Assembly (NCBI GenBank): GCA_036154155.1
Contig: JAYZLP010000012.1
Span: 30,843-94,842, forward strand
From: MGIIb-O5 sp036154155
GTDB lineage: Archaea > Thermoplasmatota > Poseidoniia > Poseidoniales > Thalassarchaeaceae
Reading direction: 5' to 3'
DNA: 64,000 bases
Position 1 is the stretch's first letter. The number at the start of each line of letters is the position of its first letter. This document shows, one piece after another, positions 17,804 to 27,400 of the stretch. The notes beneath the pieces are model-generated. The model was not told where the DNA came from. It made no database searches and saw nothing but the letters and a program-made list of their open reading frames with translations. The translations under genes were made by a program, and so were the position numbers.

Positions 17804-18208
17804 TTGAATTCACACACCGAGGCTCTCAGGGAGTTAGTAAGATCAGGGTCCAAAGAGTTCACCACTCTGTTTCTGGAGAACTCCGTCAGAGAGGTCGATA
17901 TCGGGGTTCACGAGCATGAGATTGGAAACCCTCAGAAGATAAGTTTCGATCTGTACGTAGTCATGGATGGCGCCTCCAAGCCGAAGGAAGACCAGATTGA
18001 CATGGTTCTCGATTATGAGTTTCTTTCTTCTTCAATCGATAGAGTCGTTTCCAGAAGGAGGAGCGCCCTCATGGAGACGCTTGCATCCGAGCTGTTGAAT
18101 GAGATAATGTCACCAGGAGAAATCGTCGCTGCCACAGTATCGCTGAAGAAGCTAGAAGTTGTCGGAATTGACGGCGAGTTAGGTTGCTCGATGACACGCA
18201 TCAGGTGA
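17804..18208 (+). CDS. folB: Dihydroneopterin aldolase
   Basis: A 134-aa tunnelling-fold protein of the bacterial FolB type, which cleaves 7,8-dihydroneopterin to 6-hydroxymethyl-dihydropterin and glycolaldehyde in folate synthesis. The strand DIGVHEHEIGNPQKISFDLYV and later VLDYEFLSSSID and ALMETLASELL match the family pattern; the closing strand is VSLKKLEVVG. The start is TTG at 17804, preceded by GGAGGGATAG. About 15 extra N-terminal residues precede the core. Archaea usually use other enzymes (MptD and relatives), so this bacterial-type gene next to a pteridine reductase is notable. Confidence 0.8.
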   Translation: MNSHTEALRELVRSGSKEFTTLFLENSVREVDIGVHEHEIGNPQKISFDLYVVMDGASKPKEDQIDMVLDYEFLSSSIDRVVSRRRSALMETLASELLNEIMSPGEIVAATVSLKKLEVVGIDGELGCSMTRIR

Positions 18209-18209
18209 T

Positions 18210-18295
18210 TGGTGCAGAGGGCAGGATTCGAACCTGCGAAGCACTTTGCACCGGAGCTTAAGTCCGGCCCCTTTGACCAACTCGGGTACCTCTGC
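18210..18295 (-). tRNA. tRNA-Leu (UAA)
   Basis: Cloverleaf: acceptor GCAGAGG pairs with CCTCTGC; the anticodon stem CCGGA/TCCGG holds loop CTTAAGC, so the anticodon is UAA. There is a long variable arm as expected for a class II tRNA, and T arm GCAGG-TTCGAAT-CCTGC. The discriminator is A and CCA is encoded (18210-18212). No intron. It lies 1 nt after the folB stop on the opposite strand. Confidence 0.93.
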
Positions 18296-18361
18296 ACCCC
18301 CCGAGCACGGGTTCTACTCCTTGAATCGAGCGCTTTGGCAACCCTCAGAACCGACATATCA

Positions 18362-18378
18362 CGTGCCCTTAGGGCACG
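18362..18378. promoter_or_regulatory. Inverted repeat upstream of the 977-aa surface protein gene
   Basis: CGTGCCC, TTA, GGGCACG: 7-nt perfect arms with a 3-nt centre, ending 5 nt before the TATA-like box. The position just upstream of the promoter suggests a regulator or BRE-neighbouring operator rather than a terminator; no T-run follows. Confidence 0.45.
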
Positions 18379-18383
18379 AACGC

Positions 18384-18388
18384 TTTAA
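18384..18388 (+). promoter_or_regulatory. TATA-like box for the 977-aa surface protein gene
   Basis: CGCTTTAACG with TTTAA centred about 27 nt before GTG 18413, fitting a leaderless archaeal transcript and supporting the GTG start. Confidence 0.5.
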
Positions 18389-18412
18389 CGCCACTCCTGT
18401 GGGCGACAAGAC

Positions 18413-21346
18413 GTGTATGCGAGCAGCATAGCGAATAGCGCGTCCCGCCGTTTCAGGCTGGCTCTGGCACTTTCCCTGCTGATGTTGATGCCCTTTGGCA
18501 TGCTTTCCAACCATCAATCAGAGCTTCCAGAAGAAGTCAGGATGGAAGCAGGCTCCGATGTCCAGTTGAACCTCTATACAATGTATTTCGCTTCCCAGAA
18601 TTCTTCCGCAGGCGGCGATGGTTACATCACAACACAGGTTCCCGAGTCAGGTGGCCAAGAGTCGATGAGCGCCCTAGACAGCAGCATAGAGTTCCGAACT
18701 AGTCCGATGCTGTCGTCTTTAGATGTAGCCGGACGCCCCAATCATGGCTCCGGCTCCGGATCTTACTACCTGCCACTGGGGCTATTCATGAGGGCGACAG
18801 GCCCTGACACTTCCTCTGTGGAGTGGACAATTACACTCAAGTCATCAGGTAGCCAAGTCGGTTCGGTTTCTTGGAGCACTGATGCATGCAATCCAGGGCT
18901 AACTCAGAGCTGTAGTTTCGACCATGAGACATTTGAAATCGACTTAGGGAACGACCAGAGATTCACCATAGACAAGGACGAGCGCCTCGAGCTAATCGTC
19001 GATGCCGATATGTCTGGTTGTGACAGTAGCGGAAGCCCATTCGGCTCTAGTTGCGAGGCCGAGGTGGCATGGAATGAGATAGACGGCGACGACAGATTCA
19101 GCACCCTGGAGATCGAGGCAAATGCAATATCCAACAGTCTCGTTCTCCTACAGAGGGAGGGTGCAGAGCTCGCAGAGGGGCCAGAGTTGGAATGGTTTCC
19201 GAATGACATCCTGTCTGAGAGGGTTATGCAGTTCTCTTTCGATGTCAAGAGCAGTTTTGGCAGGTATGACGTAGACTCGGTAAGGCTATTGATGCGGGAT
19301 CCCGACGGAATGTACCGGATAGACCACGTAATTGATGAGGACGACGAGGAAATAGAGGACACAAGCCAAGGCATCTTTGGAGAGTACCTCTGGTCATACC
19401 CTAGCGGCATCCCCTCTGGAGAATATTCCGTCGAACTCGAGGTTTCTGACATCCAAGGTAATAGCGTCATAATCGAGCACGAACCCGTGACAATGGAGCA
19501 GTGGGGAGTTGCATTGAACCACAGGTTGGATCGAACTACAGAATACATAGCCCCCGGCCAAACAACCCCGGTTCCACTGCAACTAGTTCACAGGGGAGAC
19601 TCCACGAAGTCGATGGACGTGGAGTTAGAGGTCCTCACAAACTTCCCAAGCTCTTGGTTGCTAGAATTCGACTCACCAGGCGGATACACACTCAATGCTG
19701 GAGGCGATATTCTGAATCCAATACTCACTCTTACCGCACCCGAGGATCTTACAGGTGCCCCAGGCTCCATAGACATCAGAGCCGTTGCAGAAGCAGAGGT
19801 CGACGGCGTACTTACCGTTGTTCACCAGGACACCCTTCAGATTGACTTGGAGAAGATTGACGTTTACCAACCTCCTCAAGTATCCATATGGTCAGAAGAC
19901 CACGACATCCCAATAGCAAACTCTTCACGCCCCGATGACATTGACTCAACCATTCCCAGGTATGTCGACTACGACCAATTCACTCCATTCCTTCTTGAGA
20001 TTTTCAACACCGGTTTCGATGCTGACACATTCAGGATCGACGTACTACAAAGATCCAAGTCAATCATTCACGTGTACGATAATGACACTGGCCAGAGAAT
20101 TCTGGAGGACGAAGGTGACGGCACTTTCCATACGGCTCTCTTGGATAGACACGACACTCAAACGCTGAGGCTGATGATCAAGCCCTCGGCTGACAGAGAA
20201 GACCCCGACATCGGCCCGGTCGAGATAGAGGTGGTGAGCTCAGGAAACGCCTCTCTTAGATCCACGGTACTATTCACTATCCAACGCACATTTGGAATAA
20301 GGGCCGAGGTTTCCTATGACTGCGATGGTTCACCACTTGGCCACATCAGGGTTTCTCTTTGCGACCCCGGACCAGGAAACGCGGAAGTCTCCCTAAGGGC
20401 AAAGATCACCAATACGATGACATCCGGGGAATCCGCCACATGGTGGAGGATCCAGAATCCAGCTTCATTGGATGATAACACCGATAGAAACGCCGCCTAC
20501 GGGCAGTGGCAATTCCGGATCGAGGACTCGTCGGGTAATGCCGTCCCCAGGGTCTCTCTTGCCCCCGGCGACGAAACCGAGGTATTCGTGACCATCACTC
20601 TGACAAATCAGGTAGAGTTTGGCAATCACACAGTTTACCTCAGAATAGTTGAAGATACCACTGATGACGATGCCAAGTACTTCGATCTGCCAATGGTGTT
20701 TGAGATTGATCCCGATGACCCCAACTTGGAAATCGTACAAGTAACGCCCAATAGACTTCTAGTCCCGGGGGAGTCTTATCCTATCCAGATGAAGGTCAAG
20801 AACTTGGGCAATAGCCCCCTCACAGTTCTCTTGGAGGCTGAAGTTGACGGGACCGGTTGGTCCGTTGACATCGATGGCCCATCGGGATCGGTTCTGATAG
20901 TGCTTGGTGCATTCGAAGAAGTCACATTCGTATTGGACGTTAACGTACCCGACTCTGCAAACAATGGCGAGACCGTAGATGTCCTAGTTTCGGCAACCCC
21001 ATTCGACACGCAGCAGAGCTGGCCCGATGATGCTACGGCAGAGAAGACCGTTGTGATGAGGGTAGGTATTTCGTCACTAATTGACAGACTTGTAAACGAG
21101 ATTACACACCCCCGACTTTCAACCTACATCGTGGGAATAGTTGCAGCAATGCTACTCATCGCAGGAATCCAAGGCGCTATGAACAGGAGAAGGTGGAAGG
21201 CGCATATGGCATATTTAGATGCAATTTCCAGTGATTCAGACGAGGATTTGGAAGATGAAGAAGACGATGATTTACCCGCTCCAGTTGTGTCGATAGAAGA
21301 GGAAGAGGACGATGTATACGAGGATGACGACATCGAACTGGTTTGA
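18413..21346 (+). CDS. Large C-terminally anchored surface protein, 977 aa
   Basis: Begins at GTG with a signal peptide (hydrophobic run about residues 15-32 after SRRFR). The outside part is almost wholly beta-rich, acidic and low in cysteine, with repeated Ig-like or NEW3/CARDB-like modules; the clearest is about residues 770-865 (VTPNRLLVPGESYPIQMKVK, then NLGNSPLTV), the pattern of alpha-galactosidase NEW3 domains. Earlier segments resemble invasin/CARDB strands (MQFSFDVKSSFGRYDVDSVR). One C-terminal membrane helix (STYIVGIVAAMLLIAGI, about 902-918) is followed by a short basic stop-transfer and a tail of about 50 residues rich in D and E. Function unknown; probably a cell-surface or adhesion scaffold. 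The 2984-aa gene follows 82 nt later on the same strand. Confidence 0.75.
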   Translation: MYASSIANSASRRFRLALALSLLMLMPFGMLSNHQSELPEEVRMEAGSDVQLNLYTMYFASQNSSAGGDGYITTQVPESGGQESMSALDSSIEFRTSPMLSSLDVAGRPNHGSGSGSYYLPLGLFMRATGPDTSSVEWTITLKSSGSQVGSVSWSTDACNPGLTQSCSFDHETFEIDLGNDQRFTIDKDERLELIVDADMSGCDSSGSPFGSSCEAEVAWNEIDGDDRFSTLEIEANAISNSLVLLQREGAELAEGPELEWFPNDILSERVMQFSFDVKSSFGRYDVDSVRLLMRDPDGMYRIDHVIDEDDEEIEDTSQGIFGEYLWSYPSGIPSGEYSVELEVSDIQGNSVIIEHEPVTMEQWGVALNHRLDRTTEYIAPGQTTPVPLQLVHRGDSTKSMDVELEVLTNFPSSWLLEFDSPGGYTLNAGGDILNPILTLTAPEDLTGAPGSIDIRAVAEAEVDGVLTVVHQDTLQIDLEKIDVYQPPQVSIWSEDHDIPIANSSRPDDIDSTIPRYVDYDQFTPFLLEIFNTGFDADTFRIDVLQRSKSIIHVYDNDTGQRILEDEGDGTFHTALLDRHDTQTLRLMIKPSADREDPDIGPVEIEVVSSGNASLRSTVLFTIQRTFGIRAEVSYDCDGSPLGHIRVSLCDPGPGNAEVSLRAKITNTMTSGESATWWRIQNPASLDDNTDRNAAYGQWQFRIEDSSGNAVPRVSLAPGDETEVFVTITLTNQVEFGNHTVYLRIVEDTTDDDAKYFDLPMVFEIDPDDPNLEIVQVTPNRLLVPGESYPIQMKVKNLGNSPLTVLLEAEVDGTGWSVDIDGPSGSVLIVLGAFEEVTFVLDVNVPDSANNGETVDVLVSATPFDTQQSWPDDATAEKTVVMRVGISSLIDRLVNEITHPRLSTYIVGIVAAMLLIAGIQGAMNRRRWKAHMAYLDAISSDSDEDLEDEEDDDLPAPVVSIEEEEDDVYEDDDIELV

Positions 21347-21428
21347 TTAGTAGCGAGTCATTGTCCGAACGACGCTCCATTCCTCTTAAGTGCCCTACTT
21401 TCCGCCCTAGTACAAGGGGTTGCGTAGC

Positions 21429-24400
21429 ATGGACTCATTTAGTCAATCTACAGGGTCGGACAAGGACGGCCTCAGGAAGGTCAGGTCGGCCATTATTTTC
21501 TCGGCCCTGATGCTCATTTCTTCGTACTCAGCATTGGAGTTCGCCGCTTGGGAGGCGTTGGCTTCAACCGATCAGGACGGCGATGGGCTATCTTACGGTC
21601 TCGAGTTCTACATCAATACCCAGCCTCAGGACTGGGACACGGACAATGACGGTCTTCCTGACGGGTGGGAATGGCAGTACGGACTGAATCCACTCTCTGC
21701 TACAGGAGATAACGGATCCACGGGCGATCCAGACGGAGACTCACTTTCAAACCTGAATGAGTTGATGTTCGGAATACCCGCGAACTGGGACGACCCAAAC
21801 ACTCCAAATGAGCTGGACAACGGCGTTTGGTGGAATGGCACGGTACCCGTAAGTAACTGGGACGAGGAAAGCGCCATGCAACTCATACAGGGACTGGGCT
21901 CCGACGGTGCTGATGAGGATCCGTGGGGAAACATTTGCTTCAACACATTTGATGATGACAAGGATGGTATGGTCGACAATTTCGACGGTGACGGTGACGG
22001 TGATGCGAACTGCACAAGTGATGACGATGACGGTGACGGCCTCATCGATGAGGATCCAAATGGTTGGGATACCGACGGTGACGGCATGCCTGATGGATGG
22101 GAAGTTGCAAATGGGCTAGACCCAACCTCACGTACCAACCAAGACGGAGCATCGGGGGACCCCGATGGAGACGGGCTAGTGAACCTGAAGGAGTTCATTA
22201 ACCCAGCTTGGGGGACCCGAAATGGAACTACTACCCCGCCCACACAGTACTTCAGACCGGGTCCACTTGCCATGACTGCCACCGAATCGCCCTGCAATCC
22301 GGTACTGCAACTTGGACCAGGGGGGTGCCTGATATTCACAGCAGAGGTTGATGGCATTACTTCTACGGATCCTCAGAATAACGACACTGATGGCGACGGA
22401 CTCAATGACTCTCACGAAGCACTCGTTCTGCTAACCGACCCAACAGCCCCGGACACCGATGGTGACGGAATTAGTGACGGTGTGGAGGTAAATGGCCAGT
22501 ATGGGGACCCTCCCCTGGCAAGCGACCCAAGGGACAACAATACTGACGATGACCAGTTTGACGACGGAGAGGAGGACCTCAACGGGAACGGCATCGTGGA
22601 TGAAAATGAGACAGATCCAACAAGGATCGAGGATTCTGGTGACTTCGATGACGACGGCATACCTAACTGGGAAGAAAACATGACATGTACCCTCTGGAAT
22701 GTTGCAGATACTGACGGCGGGGGTATTAGCGATGGCTCAGAGCTCGACCCGTCCCACGGAACAGACCCCTGCACTTCGCTTCAAACACTGAACCTGACAA
22801 TAGTCGACTTCGATTCCACAAACATGATTCTCACGTTAAATGATACATCGGCACTCGATCAAACACCCGAGGATTGGAGGCAGAATGGTGAACCCATGGG
22901 GTACTACGTGTCATCAACAAATGGCAGCCTCACAGGATTCAGATTCACGTCCATCAATGGCGATTCATTGAGGGGCATAGACACGGACAAGCCACCTGAT
23001 GCCACATCTGTGACATTTGTCAACTTCTCTTGGTGCTGGGATCAATCCCTAGGTTTCTCTAACGATCCAATTTGTGACGATGACTATTTCGACACTGATG
23101 GAGACGGGCTAGCCGATTGGGAGGAATCTACTGGGAGCTTTGGTTTCCTTTCCGATTGGAACATGTCAGACACCGATGGGGACGGGGTGAATGACCTAGA
23201 TGAGATACTCAATCTAACTGACCCGAGCAATCCCTGTGATAACCTTCTGGATTCAGATGGGGATGGTCTAAACAACTACTTTGAGAATACAACAGTTTGC
23301 TTGATTGCCTTCGGAGAATTGGGCGGAAATGGCACTACTGATACCTACTTCACACTGTGGAATGTAACTGACACTGACAACGGGGGAGTTACTGATTTCC
23401 AGGAGTATCTGGATGGGACGAACCCTCAGAACAATCCTAACGATGACCTAAATCCAGTGGATACCGATGGCGATGGGATACCGGACACCATTGAGAACTC
23501 TACGGGCACTGACTGGAGGGATCCGGATACTGATGGAGGGGGAGTTCCCGATGGACAGGAGTGCACGTCCGAGTTTTGGGATATCAATTGTCTGAATGCC
23601 GATGGAAATCCGTGGGATCCGACGGATGATATAGACCCCAACATGATGTTCTTCGAGGCGATGAACACCTCGATGGGGGTGGATCCCAATATCACGCATT
23701 ACTGGAGGTGGCATACCTATGACTTCTATACCGGGATTTCTTGGGGGGTCAACACTAGTCTCGTTGGGAATACGCAGATGTTCCCAGGCTTCTCGACCAC
23801 ACAGGGCGTTGCCGATCAGCAGTTCTGGGATGGTTCCGAGGTCCTTGGTTGGGAGATATCCCTTGAGTCGGGGGCGCTGATATTCCCTGGCGAGGAAATT
23901 ATCGTACCCCATAACGCCGTAAATTACACTGGTTGGACCGATGCTAATGCTGGCCTTAACTTCTCGAACTTCACCAGGGATGCAATAGTGGACGGCGCAA
24001 CCATAGACACGCTCTTCGTTACCGCCCCGCAAGTTCTGATCACCCAGGCGATTAGGGAAAATACAACAGAGTTCTCCAATAGCAGCTATGCGACGGACCT
24101 CCCAAGCTCATATCTGGCAAAGGGCAATGCCGCCAGCTTCGTCAACTCAATCACAATGACAGTAATCAATGAGTCAGGGGCGTTCTCCGCTTGGGACAGG
24201 GTATCCGCAATTCAGGACTTCATCATTAATGGCAACTCAACTACCTCTTTCTTGAGAAACCATAACGGGACCGAAGTCGGAGTCCTCGATGACGAGGATG
24301 ACCTATCCTATTGGATTCTGAACAACTCGTTTGAGGGCGACTGTGACCAGTTCAGCACTCTTTTCGCCGTGATGCTAAGGTCCGCGGGAATCCCCGCCCG

Positions 24401-27400
24401 CAAGGTCACGGGTTTCTCTGGTGGGAAGTGGACAGGTACTTCTTTCGAGGTCTACGGCAAGGACTTCACAACTTGGGTAGAGGTGCACCTCCAGACAAAC
24501 TCCAATCTAGGTAACGCGGATCTAGGATGGATACCCTTCGAGGCATGTCCATCCCTGTCTACCGTCGAAGTAGTAGACGAGAGCTGGGGCCCAATCTGGT
24601 TCGACAGGGACCTTTCATCAGGCAATATTTCCCTGGATGGAATACTGAGGTTCACTGAAAACCAGACCTCTGTGGCGAATATTACCATTGACATGTACTT
24701 GGTAAAATCCAATCAGACGGAGAATGTCCCCGGTTCCGCTGCATTAGAGGAGCATTTCGTTGGTACAGCAATTACCGACGAGAATGGTTCCTTCAACATC
24801 ACAGGGCAGCCCCAAGAGGTCATCAATCCAGGATATGGCGCTCTGGTTCTTCGAACTTATGAGGATGGATACGTCGGTTCACAGGGGATCACCTTCCCCT
24901 GGAGGATGAACATCACTGACGACGTAGCCATGTCCATTACCGAACCAGAGCCGGTGGATGAGCCAAAGATAGGGATCGGAGTGAACACTACGGTGACAGG
25001 CGAGATTTCACTCTCAAGTGAACCTTACAATGACATCACTCAACTGGATAGCCTACAGGTGGTTCTCAATTACACAACCACAGCCGATGGCCCGGTTAGC
25101 CTAATCTCCAGCGTCGGGGCTGGCGGCTATTACGAATTCTCCGTCCCAATAGACGAATCTGAACAGGAGGGGCTGATAGCAGCAACCTTGAATTTCCTAG
25201 GCTGGCACGAGGAGGATCTCAACAATGCAACACCTCCCCTCTACCACTTACGCCCCCAGTCTGTTGGATTCAACCTAAACCTAACACCGGCGCCTAACCT
25301 TACCGTAATTCTGGAGGGTCACGGGGCCAACAACACCATACTTGAGATCGACCAGCCAATATACCTCAACGGAACTGTTCTGAGTAGGTCGGCCATCCCC
25401 GAGGCACTCAATGGCACTCTGACACTGCAGATGCGAAGATCCGCAGCCAACGGGCCCTTTACAACCCTCAACTCGTGGTATCTTAACGACTCCGATTGGA
25501 CGGGGGCCCTCGGGCAATTTGCAGTCAATTGGTCCTTCTCTGCATCAGAGGTACCCATTCCCGCTGGACTGGTAGAGATTCGTTACCAGTTCGAGGCGGA
25601 CGGCCTCTTCGCGAAAGACGAGTCTGTGGTAATCGATGAGCACGGAGTAAAGAGCTACGTAAATTTCAGCTATATTCTGAATCCAGCTCCCGTGGGGTCA
25701 GACTCCGAGGTAGAAGTGACATTGTCAGACCATACTGGAAACTCCGTTGCGAGCTTCGTCGGGGACTACACATTGGACTTCAACGGCGAATTGGTATGGA
25801 ATCAGTCAGATCCAGAGCTCCCGCGCGTGATGGTAACATGGAGGCCCACTATAGACGTGGAGGCAGGGGACTACCCGTGGCAGCTGAATTATAGCGGGTC
25901 CACATGGCTTCTTCCAAACAGCGTGTTAGATACTGTCAGAGTCCAAGGCAGAGCCGACGTCTCATTTACCCTGGGCTCGGACTGGACCCCTAGAGGGCAA
26001 TCATCATGGATTTCTGGTTTCGCCAGGGATATCAATCTGAACAGTACGATTCTAGGAAATAACTCTTCCATCATCGTAAACATGGAGGTGCCATCCGACC
26101 AACCGCCTACTCCAGATGGCCTGGAAGCTCCACCTGTCACCTACAGGCTGGGGGAGCAGTGGATAGACAACACTACCGGCGAGTACAACATTACATTCCA
26201 GATGCCTAGCGGTGTAGGTGCCGGCGTCTACGACCTCAGGCTGATCCTTGATTTCGAGAAGAACCCCCCCGCAGGTGGCGCATACTACCTTGTTTCCGGT
26301 GCAGTGGTGCTGCAAGCAGGCGTACAGACCGAGTACGTAGTGGAGGCAGAGCCATTGCAGTCCATCGTGATTGCAGGACAGACACTGGTAACGAATGCCA
26401 CAGTCACCGATGTGGAGAGCAATGACAGGCTGCAGAACACCACCGTCGACATTTACTTCGATTGGGGAGGGCCACTGCAGCAGGTACTCAACTCCACAGT
26501 CACTGGTTCCGATGGCGTCGCAAGGTTCACTCCGACCATTCCTGCTGACGCCCCGCCCGGGTACTACGATGTCCGTCTACACGCACCGGATGACCTAACT
26601 GATAGTTTGACTACACCCAATGCAGGCAGGTGGATAGGGAATGAGAGCACAGTGAACCTCACCGTGCAGGTCGCGAGTAGCATCAGAATTGACAATGCGC
26701 CATTGCCTGAAGTCACCGCCGGGCAATTTTTCCAACTGCAGGGGCAGGTCCTAGATGGGGTGGACCAGAATCGTTCAGTATCGGGCCCCATGACGCTGGA
26801 GGTCTTTTTCCTGAACGACCCCAGTGAAACCCTGGTCACAGGGCATGTCACCGCAGCTAACGGATCGTTCTCTATAATGGTGCCAACTGATCCACTGGGG
26901 GATGGCGTGACTAACGGCCTCAAGACCGTCATAGTAAGCGTTGAAAACGGTAGTACCCCGTTCTACCTTACTGGTTCCGGGAATGAAACCATCCTGGTTC
27001 GAGGAGTCACCCAGTTCACTGAAAGGAACCCCCTACTCAATACAATAGTGGACAGGGGGACATCCATCACATTCGGAGCAAAGCTGGTAGAATCTAGCGA
27101 TGGGGACAGGCAACTTTCCGACATGTCGGTTTCCGCATTATTCCACGAGACGTGGCTAACCCCCGAACAACCGACAAATGGACAAGGCGTCGTCAACTTC
27201 ACATTCTCAGTCCCTCATTCACATCCACTCGGTTTGATCCCGATAGTTCTGATGTTCAATGGCTCAAATGGTTCAGACACTCTCCATCCATCATCCACGG
27301 TTATCAACACAATCACAGTCAGGTCTCCAACCAACATTACGTTCGATCCAATTACTTCCAACCCTGCTGCAGGGGAGTTCCTCGACATTAGTGGAACTTT

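Noticed and set aside
18362..18378. Hairpin as a transcription terminator for the tRNA or folB region
   Set aside because: No T-run follows on either strand, and it lies immediately upstream of a TATA-like box, so a regulatory site is more likely.
21626..22357. Open frame on the minus strand, 243 aa, very rich in S and P
   Set aside because: It mirrors the calcium-loop repeats of the giant gene; the composition comes from reversed GAC/GAT codons.
24290..24580. Active TgpA-type transglutaminase
   Set aside because: The polytopic TgpA N-terminus is absent and the His and Asp positions are replaced.
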